Source of the DNA: Mesotaenium endlicherianum
Lineage: Eukaryota > Streptophyta > Zygnematophyceae > Zygnematales > Mesotaeniaceae
Length of the DNA: 27,076 nt
Assembly (NCBI GenBank): GCA_009602735.1
Contig: WELA01010285.1
Location: forward strand, 188,850-215,925
Direction of reading: 5' to 3'
Position numbers and translations under genes: made by a program. Positions within the stretch are counted from its first letter, which is position 1, and each line of letters opens with the position of its first letter. The notes under the pieces are model-generated. The model had not been told where the DNA came from and made no database searches. It worked only from the letters and a program-made list of their open reading frames with translations. Positions 1 through 10,051 of the stretch are shown here, piece by piece.

Positions 1-238
1 TCTGAATCCAAGGCGAGAAGCCATTGATACGCACTGTCTTCTAACCTTGCTTATGTATGAGTTTACTGATTTGCATCATTGATGCTAGTTTACTCGCATT
101 TGACTTACGAGTATTATTCCCTGCTAGTGTATTGTCCTTTGCCGTTTAACTAGTTAACGGAAATACCATAAGATTACTTGCTGATATAAAGATCTTTATT
201 AATTGTTAATCGCCTATTTGGTAAGCCGATTCATTTCA
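1..238 (+). repeat. LTR A, 3' part only (chromovirus LTR)
   Basis: This stretch matches the last third of the LTR copies at 322-1040, 4931-5644 and 21372-22094 in the same orientation. It includes the ATAAAGATCTTTAT palindrome near 186-200 and the terminal sequence ending TCATTTCA at 238. The 5' part lies outside the window, so whether it is a solo LTR or the 3' LTR of another element cannot be told. It is followed at once by unrelated reverse-transcriptase-like sequence instead of a primer-binding site, so it is not a 5' LTR. Confidence 0.85.
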
Positions 239-321
239 TGGAGGGGCTAGATTTTGCAAAACCATACATTGATAACGTAGTGGTGTTCAACAAGTCCATA
301 GAAGAGCACCTCGAGTACTTG
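239..321 (+). pseudogene. Reverse transcriptase scrap from a different gypsy lineage
   Basis: In one frame this segment reads GLDFAKPYIDNVVVFNKSIE followed by EHLEYL. This has the form of the active-site strand of gypsy reverse transcriptases (GLDF..YIDDV.VFS.S.EEHLEHL), with the second catalytic Asp of the YxDD box replaced by Asn. It differs clearly from the RT of the chromovirus copies here, whose box reads [10 protein letters not shown], so it comes from another lineage and probably is the sequence into which LTR A and element 1 inserted. It is only about 27 codons long, and the family call rests on motif resemblance. Confidence 0.6.
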
Positions 322-1040
322 TGTGATGAATCAATATACTAGTCTATATAATATTTATTTAAATATAACAGTTATTAAGTTCGGCCTGCTGAACTCTAGT
401 TAATAGTCAGTGTGCTGGATAATATATTTAATATCAGTTTAATGACTCAGCTAAAAGCAGCAGGCTGAAGTCAGCTTAAGTCAGCCCGCTGACACATTCT
501 TTGCCAGCCAGCTGACTTCCGTACTCGGTCGCAGCGAACTGCCTAGAGATGCATCTAGGTGTGGTGTGCTAGATGAATGGCCAGATGACATCCTTAGGAT
601 GGATGGCGATTCGGGATGATGGGAGATGGCGGTGGATTTTGTTAACCGAGGTCCTACCAACGTGGTTAACTCCCGGGTAGGCGGTGCCATCGCACTTGCC
701 GTTGAACAGTAAACTCATTCCATGTACATATGCTAGGTATTGCTCCCGGGTTCGGTATTCGGAAACGAGGCCAACTCTCTTGTAAAGCTTGCTGAGAGAG
801 ATCTGAATCCAAGGCGAGAAGCCATTGATACGCACTGTCTTCTAACCTTGCTTATGTATGAGTTTATTGATTACATTGTTGATGCTAGTTTACTTGCATT
901 TGACTTACGAGTAATGTCCACTGCTAGTGTGTTGTCCTTTGCCGATTAACCAATTAACGAAAAATACCATAAAGATTTCTTGCTAATATAAAGATCTTTA
1001 TTAATTGTTAATTGCCTACTTGGCAAGTTGAATCATTTCA
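322..1040 (+). repeat. LTR B, 5' LTR of element 1 (719 bp)
   Basis: It starts TGTGATGAATCA and ends TCATTTCA, so it has the TG...CA ends expected of an LTR, and the primer-binding site follows one base later. Upstream within it (about 378-510) are several short CAG..CTG inverted motifs. A TATA-like ATATAAAG sits inside the 14-bp palindrome ATAAAGATCTTTAT at about 980-995, about 45-60 bases before the LTR end. I infer that this is the core promoter and that R-U5 is very short. Small ORFs read through all LTR copies on either strand are shadows of this conserved repeat. Confidence 0.9.
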
Positions 1041-1041
1041 G

Positions 1042-1055
1042 TGGTATCGGAGCGG
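1042..1055 (+). other. Primer-binding site (initiator Met tRNA type)
   Basis: TGGTATCGGAGC lies one base after the LTR. Plant gypsy and copia elements commonly use TGGTATCAGAGC, complementary to the 3' end of tRNA-iMet. The A-to-G difference at position 8 occurs in all three intact copies in this window, so it may follow a host tRNA variant and not be damage. Confidence 0.85.
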
Positions 1056-1074
1056 TTGTCACAGTCTTCTTTGT

Positions 1075-2551
1075 ATGGTAAGGACAAGGTCTCAAACTAG
1101 CAACTCTCGAGACATGGAGAACCAGGATAACGAGAATGTCGAAAACCATGCGGAAAGCCATGTAGCGGGAACCCGTACCTATTCTGAAGCAGTGGCAAAT
1201 ACTGCAGCTAGAGAGGCTGCAGATGAGGCAGCTGCTATTGCCGCAGTCGCAGCACAGCAAGCTGAGGAGGAAAGAGCCAGATTAGAAGCTGAACAATTAG
1301 CAAAGGCTGCTGAAATTACAGAAAGGAGGGAAGGACAGCCAGCTGACGAGCGCACTGTTGAAGAACTTATGATATCAAGGGCCAATGTTCCGAACCCACC
1401 TCCTGCCGTACAACTCAATGTACCCCTAGGTCAAATACGTGACAGGCTGAATGCGGCAGGAATTGCTGCTGCAGGAGCGAGAGGGACAGTTGAGGACATT
1501 ACTCAGCGAACAAATGCCACTGCTGCTGCTGCATTTGCTAGACTCCCACCCCAGAGTGTTGACTTGGGAGCATTGTTCGTTCAAATGCAGTCGCAAATGG
1601 CCCATGTATCAGTCCCAACAGGAGGACAAAAGAATCATAATGTCCCTACTGCGGAACAGAGACCAACTGGGTTTTCAAACTACTGGTGGTGGTGGCAGAG
1701 AGCCTAGTAAGCCCAAGCCGAAACCTCCCCAAGACTATGATCCTGAGGAAAACAGAAAATATTACCTGATCAAGTTTCTCGCGGATGTTGAGCAGTGGCT
1801 GGAGAACTACCCAGAACTGCAAGATTACGAGAAGGTCAGGCACACCGATGCGCTACTGAAAGGCAGTGCCGCAGACTGGTGGCTATACTGGAAAGGAGAG
1901 CGTAAGGCTCAGCAACTCTGTGACCCTACATGGGTAGAGTTTGTGGAAAAGTTGTATGAGAAGTTTGATGTCATCAACCACCAGGAGAAAGCTATCTATG
2001 CGATGATCTCCCAGACACTGAAGCAGACCACTTCAAATGCTGAGTTTGCTCAAAAGTTCCAGGAGAACATGATGAAACAGCCAGACTTGCCAGAATGGTA
2101 TAGGATAGCATACTTCAGGTATGGCTTGAAATCCGAAGTCTCTGGTCATTTTGCTGAGAAGAAGTATGAGAAACTGGCTGACTTGATCCAGGATGCTGGT
2201 GCCTGGGATCAGCAGCAGTTCAATCACAAGCGCCAGAGTAATGCTTTGGTGTCTAAGATTGTCAAAAAGCCCCACGGTTCCTACAACGCAATTGAAGGAG
2301 ACCAGGCTGAGGATGATCAGGGTGATGAATATGGATATGAGTACAATGCCATACAGTCTAGAGGTAGAGGGGGTTTCTCTCGAGGCGGCTATGGTAGAGG
2401 TGGTGGTAGGATTGAGCCGAGACCAGCCTCAGCAAAATCGATTTGCTTCCATTGCCAGCAGCCAGGTCACTTCAGAGAGCAGTGTCCAGACAAGCACCTC
2501 CCAAAGGTCGAGAGAAAAGACCAGCCTTTAAAAGACAGCAACAGTCAGTAA
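1075..2551 (+). pseudogene. gag: gag of element 1 (one frameshift)
   Basis: The start is ATG GTA AGG (MVRTRSQTSN), the same start as in the copies at 10017 and 19566. The N-terminal part is Ala/Glu-rich and probably coiled coil, with an EEERARLEAEQLAKAAE-like run. The middle carries the conserved retrotransposon gag region (ADWWLYWKGERKA... WVEFVEKLYEKFD). An RGRGGFSRGGYGRGGG basic Gly-rich tract follows, then a CCHC zinc knuckle (Cys 2444, Cys 2453, His 2468, Cys 2483) for RNA binding. A two-base deletion near 1600, compared with element M, moves the reading frame, so the product is split between two frames. The stop is TAA at 2549-2551, just after the frameshift heptamer. Confidence 0.85.
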
Positions 2552-2568
2552 TCCAGTCTACTGACTGT
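2527..2568 (+). promoter_or_regulatory. -1 programmed ribosomal frameshift signal, gag/pol (element 1)
   Basis: The heptamer T TTA AAA at 2527-2533 is in the gag phase (CCT TTA AAA GAC). Slipping back one base gives TTT AAA in the pol frame. A 7-base spacer (2534-2540) leads to a perfect 10-bp stem, ACAGTCAGTA (2541-2550) with TACTGACTGT (2559-2568), closing an 8-base loop. The gag stop lies at the stem/loop boundary. Heptamer, spacer and stem match the established -1 frameshift architecture, and the pol open frame has no need of its own start. Confidence 0.85.
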
Positions 2569-4933
2569 GAGGATGCTAGAGATAGTGAGTCGTCACTAGC
2601 TGCCCTCGTAGCAGGTATTATGGGTCCTGCTGAACTGGATTCACTATGCATGCCTGACAACCAGATAAAGGAGACCATCAGCAATATAGACGTCCAGAGA
2701 GTGCACACTCTGGATGCTCTTGTTCCACCTGATGTCCAACATTTCTTTGCTACGTCAGGAGAACAATGCGAAAGTCAGGAAAAGACAGTCCCCCCTATCC
2801 TACTGCATTGCATGATTGCAGGTAGGAAGGTGAGGGCATTTGTTGACGGAGGGGCGTCACATACTTTTATCCATAAGGACTTAGTTAAGCGGCTAAGGCA
2901 GCCTACTGTCACCTAAGGGAATAGAAAAATATTCCTTGGAGATGCCTCAAGTATCTCGGGAGGAGTTAAAACCAAGCCTATTGAGGTCCAGTTAGGTTCT
3001 GGCATTGCAGTTCTAGCTGAAACGCTTACATTTGAGGTACTCAACACTGGCTTTTATGATCTTGTGCTAGGCAGGTCCTGGCTTAATAGACATCAAGTTG
3101 AAGTGTGTTGGGTCAGAGGTACAGTTAAAGTGAGAGGAGCCAGTGATGGGCAGACTGAAAACACAGATTGCAGAGCTTGAGGAAAATGGTTATATTTCTC
3201 CCAGTAAATCACCTTACGGCGCACCCATCCTATTTGTTAAGCAAAAGGATGGCAGTATGCGGATGTGTGTGGATTACAGAGCCCTGAACAGAATTACGGT
3301 AAAGAACAAGTATGCTTTACCCAGAATCGAGGACTTGCTTGATACCCTGTCTGGTGCTAAGGTGTTCAGTAAGATAGATCTCAAGAGTGGTTATCATCAA
3401 ATCAGAATTGCTGAGGGGGATGAACACAAGACTGCTTTCCGCACACGTTATGGACACTATGAGTTCACCGTTATGCCATTTGGACTGACTAATGCTCCCG
3501 CAACCTTCATGGGTGCTATGAATGACATTTTCAAGCCTTATTTGGATAAGTTTGTGCAAGTTTTCCTGGATGATATTTTAATTTTCTCTAAAGATGAGAC
3601 TCAGCACGCTGAACATTTAAAGACAGTCATGGACATTCTGAGAAGAAATCAGTTATATGCTAAAATGAGCAAGTGTGATTTCTTTAAGGAAAGTATTGAA
3701 TTCTAAGGCCACGTTGTCAGTAAAGAGGGCATCAGTGTGGACCCTAAGAAGGTCCGAACCATAAGAGACTGGCCAGTACCACAGTCTGTCTCTGAAGTTA
3801 GATCCTTCCTCGGGTTGGCTAACTACTATAGGAGATTCATTGAGAGTTATTCTACAAAGGCCAGTAAACTGACTGACCTTACTAAGAAAGACATAGGGTA
3901 TGTGTGGGGGGAAGAGCAGCAGGCTGCCTTCCAGACCCTTAAAGATGCCCTTTGTTTTGCCCCAGTGCTAGCCGTGTATGACCCCATCAAACCGGTGCCG
4001 GTAGTCACTGATGCCTCTGACTTTGCCATGGGTGCTATTTTGTTGCAGCCTGCGGACAAAACCACAAAGGATGGTAAGGTAAGGCAGGAGTGGCACCCTG
4101 TGTTGTACGAGTCTATGAAATTTAATCCAGCGGAGATTAATTACTCAGTGCATGATAAAGAGCTGCTAGCTATCATTCATGTGCTCAAACAGTGGAGAGC
4201 ATACTTACATGGTAAAGCCTTTAAAGTGATTACAGAGAATCTAGCTTTGACTCACTTTCAGAAGAAGTCCAAGCTGTCAAGGAGGGAGAACCGTTGGAGC
4301 CAGATGCAGGTGCAGCTCCAAGTCCAGATCGACTACAAACCAGGGAAGTTGAATCCTGCTGATGCACTCTCTAGAAGACCTGACTTGCAAAAAAGGAACT
4401 TTAGTCAGCATGCTGTAGACAAACTCCTGTGTGCACTCACTTTACTAAAGGTGAAAAAGTCCTTCCTTGAACAACTTAGGAAAGCCCACCTTTTTGACCC
4501 AACATTTGAGCCCAGCCCCACTACTGGTGTGTGTCGTGCTACTGCACTCGGGTATAAGCTTAAGGGAGGGGTCTGGGTGACTGAAACCACTTCAGGCAAG
4601 CTGAAGCTGGTCATTCGCAATAACTTCGAAATAAGGTCCATTTTATTGAGTCAAGCACATGACAGTTTATTGGGTGGGCATTTGGGGCAGGCCAAACCTG
4701 TTGGCAAACTGGCAAAACCTTATCATTGGGAGGGGTTGCCCCGGGAGGTCTTGAAATATGTGAAGTCTTGTGATCAGTGTCAAAGAAATAAGTCTAGGCA
4801 CACACCACCGGGAGGCCTCTTGCAACCGCTGCCCATCCCAGCGGGACGCTTGGAAACTATATCCATGGACTGGGTGGTCACACTGCCACGAACTGCTAAT
4901 GGGCATGATTTGATATTGGTAGTCGTGGATAAA
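2527..4933 (+). pseudogene. pol: pol of element 1 (protease-RT-RNase H-partial integrase), broken
   Basis: Entered by -1 frameshift from gag. Domains in order: an aspartic protease with [10 protein letters not shown] (active-site DGGA) at about 2845; RT with [15 protein letters not shown] and the FLDD box ([13 protein letters not shown]) at about 3555-3595; RNase H with [14 protein letters not shown] and [14 protein letters not shown]; and the integrase HHCC zinc finger (HDSLLGGH ... CDQCQRNK) followed by the first catalytic Asp in SMDWVVTL. Breaks: CAA-to-TAA stop at 2914-2916, a deletion of about 0.4 kb with frame change near 3155, and TTA-to-TAA stop at 3704-3706. The gene ends inside integrase at the junction with LTR C, with no chromodomain. 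Confidence 0.88.
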
Positions 4934-5644
4934 TCGATGTATTGGTTGATATAATATTCATTTAAAATATAACAATTAATTAAGTTCAGCCTGCTGAACT
5001 TTAGTTAATATTCAGTCTTCTGGACTTTATATTTAATATCAGTTTAATGACTCAGCCGAAAGCAGCAGGCTGAAGTCAGCTTAAGTCAGCTTGCTGACAC
5101 ATTCTTTGCCAGCCAGCTGACTTCCATACTCGGTAGCAGCGGACTGCCTCGATATGCATCTAAGTGTGGTATGCTATTTTATGGCCAGATGACATCCCTA
5201 TGATGGATGGCGATTCGGGATGATGGGAGATGGCGGTGGATTTGGTTAACCGAGGTCCTACCAACGCGGTTCACTCCCGGGTAGGCGGTGCCATCGCACT
5301 GGCCGTTGAACAGTACACTCATTCCATGTACATATGCTAGGCATTGCTCTCGAGTTCCGCAATTCGGAAACGAGGCCAACTCTCTTGTACAGCTCACTGG
5401 GAGAGATCTGAATCCAAGGCGAGAAGCCATTGATATGCACTGTCTTCTAACCTTGCTTATGTATGAGTTTACTAAGTGCATTATTGATGCTAGTTTACTC
5501 GCATTTGATTTACGAGTATTGTTTACTGCTAGTATGTTGTCCTTTTACCGTTTAATCAGTTAACGGAAAATCCATAAAGATTACTTGCTGATATAGGATC
5601 TTTATTAATTGTTAATCGCCTATTTGGTAAGTCAATTCATTTTA
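4931..5644 (+). repeat. LTR C, shared centre of the inverted element pair
   Basis: Same family and orientation as LTR B. Its left edge is blurred because pol (GTGGATAAA) and the LTR start (TGTAATGAATCA) are similar there, so about six terminal bases may be lost. The right end is TCATTTTA where intact copies have TCATTTCA. The next base begins - strand pol sequence of element 2. It contains the TATA-like region, but the palindrome is damaged here (ATATAGGATCTTTATT near 5591-5606). Confidence 0.85.
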
Positions 5645-8549
5645 GTAGCCCATGTTGGCATACTACATGGTTGTAAAACTGTCTCGCTGTTTCGAGTGCA
5701 GTTACTTTGACAGTTTTGGGGATGAAAATGACCATTTTTGTCAGTTTATCCACGACTACCAGTATCGAACCATGCCCATTAGCAATTCGTGGCAGTGTGA
5801 CCACCCAGTCCATGGATATAGTTTCCCAGCGTCCCGCTGGGATGGGCAACCGTTGCAAGAGGCCTCCTGGTGGTGTGTGCCTAGACTTATTTCTTTGGCA
5901 CTGATCACAGGACTTCACATATTTCAAGTCCTCTCGGGGCAACCCCTCCCAATGATAATGTTTTGCCAGTTTGCCAACAATTTTGGCCTGCCCCAAATGC
6001 CCACCCAGTTTACTGTCATGTGGTTGACTCAATGAAAGGGACCTTATTTTGAAATTATTGCGAATGACCAGCTTTAGCCTGCCTGAAGTGGTTTCAGTCA
6101 CCCAGACCCCTCCCTTAAGCTTATACCCGAGTGCAGTTGCACGACACACACCAGTAGTGGGGCTGGGCTCAAATGTTGGGTCAGAAAGGTGGGCTTTCCT
6201 AAGTTGTTCAAGGAAGGACTTTTTCACCTTTAGTGAAGTGAGTGCACACAGGACTTTATCTACAACATGCTGACTTAAGCTTCTTTCTTGCAAGTCAGGT
6301 CTTCTAGAGAGTGCATCAGCACGATTCAACTTCCCTGGTTTGTAGTCGATCTGGACTTGGAACTGCTCCAGCATCTGGCTCCAGCGGTTCTCCCTCCTCA
6401 ACAGCTTGGACTTCTTCTGAAAGTGAGTGAGAGCTGGATGATCTGTAATCACCTTAAAAGCGTTACCATGTAAGTATGCTCTCCACTGTTTGAGTACATG
6501 AATGATAGCTAGGAGCTCTTTATCATGCACTGAGTAATTAATCTCCGCTGGATTAAATTTCATAGACTCGTACAACACAGGATGCCACTCCTGCCTTACC
6601 TTACCATCCTTTGTGGTTTTGTCAGCAGGCTGCAACAAAATAGCACCCATGGCAAAATCAGAGGCATCAGTAACCACCTGCACCGGTTTGCTGGGGTCAT
6701 ACACGGCTAGCACTGGGGCAGAACAAAGGCATCTTTAAGGGTCTGGAAGGCAGCCTGCTGCTCTTCCCCCCACACATACCCTATGTCTTTCTTAGTAAGG
6801 TCAGTCAGTTTACTGGCCTTTGTGGAATAACTCTCAATGAATCTCCTATAGTAGTTAGCCAACCCGAGGAAGGATCTAACTTCAGAGACAGACTGTGGTA
6901 CTGGCCAGTCCCTTATGGTCTGGACTTTCTTAGNCGGACCTTCTTAGGGTCCACACTGATGCCCTCTTTACTGACAACGTGGCCTAAGAATTCAATACTT
7001 TCCTTAAAGAAATGACACTTGCTCATTTTAGCATATAACTGATTTCTTCTCAGAATGTCCATGACTGTCTTTAAATGTTCAGCGTGCTGAGTCTCATCTT
7101 TAGAGAAAATTAAAATATCATCCAGGAAAACTTGCACAAATTTATCCAAATAAGGCTTGAAAATGTCATTCATAGCACCCATGAAGGTTGCGGGAGCATT
7201 AGTCAGTCCAAATGGCATCACGGTGAACTCATAGTGTCCATAACGTGTGCGGAAGGCAGTCTTGTGTTCATCCCCCTCACCAAATCTGATTTGATGATAA
7301 CCACTCTTGAGATCTATCTTACTGAACACCTTAGCACCAGACAGGGTATCAAGCAAGTCCTCGATTCTGGATAAAGCATACTTGCTCTTTACCGTAATTC
7401 TGTTCGGGGCTCTGTAATCCACACACATCCGCATACTGCCATTCTTTTTCTTAACAAATAGGATGGGTGCGCCGTAAGGTGATTTACTGGGAGAAATATA
7501 ACCATTTTCCTCAAGCTCTGCAATTTGTGTTTTCAACTCCTCGCTCTCCACNTCAACTCCTTGCTCTCTACATAAGACAAGCCATACGTGCGTTGCCAGG
7601 GTGGCTGACTCCCAGGTAATAAATCAATCCTATGATCTACTTCCCTCTTAGGAGGTAGTCCTGGAGGCATATTAAACACATCCGNTATTAAATACATTCG
7701 TATACTGAGCAACGATTTTTGCAGCAGTAGGGTGCTCCAGAGGGCTTACCTTTTTCTGCACCACTTCTTCAGGTTGAGGAGGTACCTCTCTTAGCAGCAG
7801 ACAGAAGATTCTGTCTTCCTTCTGGTTCCAGCTTTTGACGAACTCCATTCCATTCAGCAACTTGCGTCCTTCTGCCATCCACACAGGACAAGAGGAAGAG
7901 CACTGGTGGGTGCCAAGTCAGTCTGCCCATCACTGGCTCCTCTCACTTTAACTGTACCTCTGCTCCAACACACTTCAGCTTGATGTCTATTAAGCCAGGA
8001 CCTGCCTAGCACGAGATCATAAAAGCCAGTGTTGAGTACCTCAAATGTAAGCGTTTCAGTTAGAATTGCAATGCCAGAACCTAACTGGACCTCAATAGGC
8101 TTGGTTATAACTCCTCCCGGGATACTTGAGGCATCTCCAAGGAATATTTTTCTATTCCCTTGGGTGACAGTAGGCAGCCTTAGCCGCTTAACTAAGTCCT
8201 TGTGGATAAAAGTATGTGACGCCCCTCCGTCAACAAATGCCCTCACCTTCCTACCTGCAATCATGCAATGCAGTAGGATAGGGGGGACTGTCTTTTCCTG
8301 ACTTTCGCATTGTTCTCCTGACGTAGCAAAGAAATGTTGGACATCAGGTGGAACAAGAGCATCCAGAGTGTGCACTCTCTGGACGTCTATATTGCTGATG
8401 GTCTCCTTTATCTGGTTGTCAGGCATGCATAGTGAATCCAGTTCAGCAGGACCCATAATACCTGCTACGAGGGCAGCTAGTGACGACTCACTATCTCTAG
8501 CATCCTCACAGTCAGTAGACTGGATTACTGACAGTTGCTGTCTTTTAAA
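5645..8549 (-). pseudogene. pol: pol of element 2, truncated and frameshifted
   Basis: Begins at the TTTAAAA heptamer and runs through protease ([10 protein letters not shown] at about 8215), an uninterrupted RT segment ([25 protein letters not shown] at about 7100), RNase H and the integrase zinc finger, ending after VVCQHGL at the LTR C border. Unlike element 1, it retains the protease-RT linker. Damage: a roughly 25-base deletion near 7870 that shifts frame, a one-base deletion near 6727, and discontinuities at the N bases 7685, 7552 and 6934. The last are probably assembly joins and not mutations. Confidence 0.87.
8508..8549 (-). promoter_or_regulatory. -1 frameshift signal, gag/pol (element 2)
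   Basis: On the - strand TTTAAAA (8549-8543) is followed by a 7-base spacer and a stem made by 8535-8526 and 8517-8508 around an 8-base loop. The left arm carries one A-to-T change compared with element 1, leaving 9 of 10 pairs. The heptamer phase relative to gag is the same. Confidence 0.8.
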
Positions 8550-10017
8550 GGCTGGTCTTTTCTCTTCACCTTTGGGAGGTGCTTGTCTGGACACTGCTCT
8601 CTGAAGTGACCTGGCTGCTGGCAATGGAAGCAAATCGATTTTGCTGAGGCTGGTCTCGGCTTAGTCCTAGCACCACCTCTACCATAGCCGCCTCGAGAGA
8701 AACCCCCTCTACCTCTAGACTGCATGGCATTGTACTCATACCCATATTTATCACCTTGATCATCCTCAGCCTGGTCTCCTTCAATTGCGTTGTAGGAACC
8801 GTGGGGCTTTTTGACAATCTTAGACACCAAAGCATTACTCTGGCGCTTGTGATTGAACTGCTGCTGATCCCAGGCATCAGCATCCTGGATCAAGTCAGCC
8901 AGTTTCTCATACTTCTTTTCAGCAAAATGACCCGAGACTTCGGATTTCAAGCCATACCTGAAGTATGCTATCCTATACCGTTCTGGCAAATCTGGCTGCT
9001 TCATCATGTTCTCCTGGAACTTTTGAGCAAACTCAGCAACTGAAGTGGTCTGCTTCAGTGTCAGGGAGATCATCGCATAGATAGCTTTCTCCTGCTGGTT
9101 GATGACATCAAACTTCTCATGCAACTTCTCGACAAACTCTACCCACGTAGGGTCACNACCCAAGTAGGGTCATCGAGTTGCTGAGCCTTACGCTCTCCCT
9201 TCCAGTCTAGCCACCAGTCTGCAGCACTGTCTTTCAGTAGCGCACCGGTGTGCCTGACCTTCTCGTAATCTTGCAATTTTGGGTACTTCTCCAGCCACTG
9301 CTCAACATCCGCGAGAAACTTGATCAGGTACTATTTTCTGTTCCCCTCAGAATCATAGTCCTGGGGAGGTTTCGGCTTGGGCTTACTAGGCCCTCTGCCA
9401 CCACCACCAGTGGTTTGAGAACCCAGGTCTCTGTCCCGCAATAGAGACTTTATGATTCTCTTGTACTCCTGTTGGAACTGATATATGGTCGGCATTTGCG
9501 ACTGCATTTGAACGAACAATGCTCCCAAGTCTACACTCTGGGGTGGTAGTCTAGCAAATGCAGCAGCAGCATTGGCATCTACTCGCTGAGTAGTGTCCTC
9601 AACAACCCCTCTCGCTCCTGCAGCAGCTATTCCTGCCGCATTCAGCCGGTCACGAACTTGACCTAGGGGTACATTGAGTTGTACAGCAGGAGGTGGGTTC
9701 AGAACATTGGCCCTTGATGCCATAAGTTCTTCAACAGTGCGCTTGTCAGCTGGCTGTCCTTCCCTTCTTTTTGTATCTTCAGCGGCCTTTGCTAATTGTT
9801 CAGCTTCTAATCTGGCTCTCTCCTCCTCAGCTTGCTGTGCTGCAACTGCGGCAATAGCAACTGCCTCATCTGCAGCTTCTCTAGCTGCAGTATCTGCCAC
9901 TGCTTCAGAATAGGTACGGGTTCTTACTACATGGCTTTCCGCCTGGTTTTCGACATTCTCGTTATCCTGGTTCTCCATGTCCCGGGAGTTGCTAGTTTGA
10001 GACCTTGTCCTTACCAT
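8525..10017 (-). pseudogene. gag: gag of element 2, one nonsense codon plus one N join
   Basis: ATG at 10017 (MVRTRSQTSN), Ala/Glu-rich coiled-coil-like N-terminus, gag core (DPTWVEFVEKLHEKFD), RGRGGFSRGGYGRGG tract and CCHC knuckle (CFHCQQPGHFREQC) at about 8632-8591, stop at 8525-8527. A TAT-to-TAG change at 9331-9333 ends the first part after GNRK; the same frame continues beyond it. The N at 9157 sits between two similar copies of ACCCA.GTAGGGTCA, so the local break there is likely an assembly effect. Confidence 0.85.
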
Positions 10018-10036
10018 ACAAAGAAGACTGTGATAA

Positions 10037-10050
10037 CGGCTCCGATACCA
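10037..10050 (-). other. Primer-binding site of element 2
   Basis: On the - strand TGGTATCGGAGCCG follows the LTR end by one base. It matches the tRNA-iMet primer motif with the same A-to-G difference seen in the other copies. Confidence 0.85.
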
Positions 10051-10051
10051 C

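Larger units (their letters stand above)
322..5644 (+). mobile_element. Element 1: internally deleted Ty3/gypsy chromovirus
   Basis: The order is 5' LTR (322-1040), primer-binding site, gag, pol and 3' LTR (4931-5644). Both LTRs share family-internal variants such as ATTTAATATCAGTTTAATGA, which other copies lack, so they look like a pair. Two deletions have reduced it. About 0.4 kb is missing between protease and RT at about 3160. Everything from the integrase catalytic core to the polypurine tract (rest of integrase, chromodomain, accessory ORF) is missing at about 4933. The 5-base flanks (ACTTG left, GTAGC right) do not match, so no target-site duplication is visible and the right boundary may be a rearrangement. 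Confidence 0.75.

Noticed and set aside
481..949. Small ORFs on both strands in the LTR, recurring at about 5180-5560, 10257-10523, 11640-11967, 19655-20159 and 21619-21981
   Set aside because: They recur only because the LTR is repeated, sit on both strands in overlapping frames, carry no domain features and are broken or shifted between copies.
322..5649. Element 1 as a clean insertion into element 2
   Set aside because: Five-base flanks ACTTG and GTAGC do not match, and the sequence left of 322 is a different retroelement instead of the rest of element 2.
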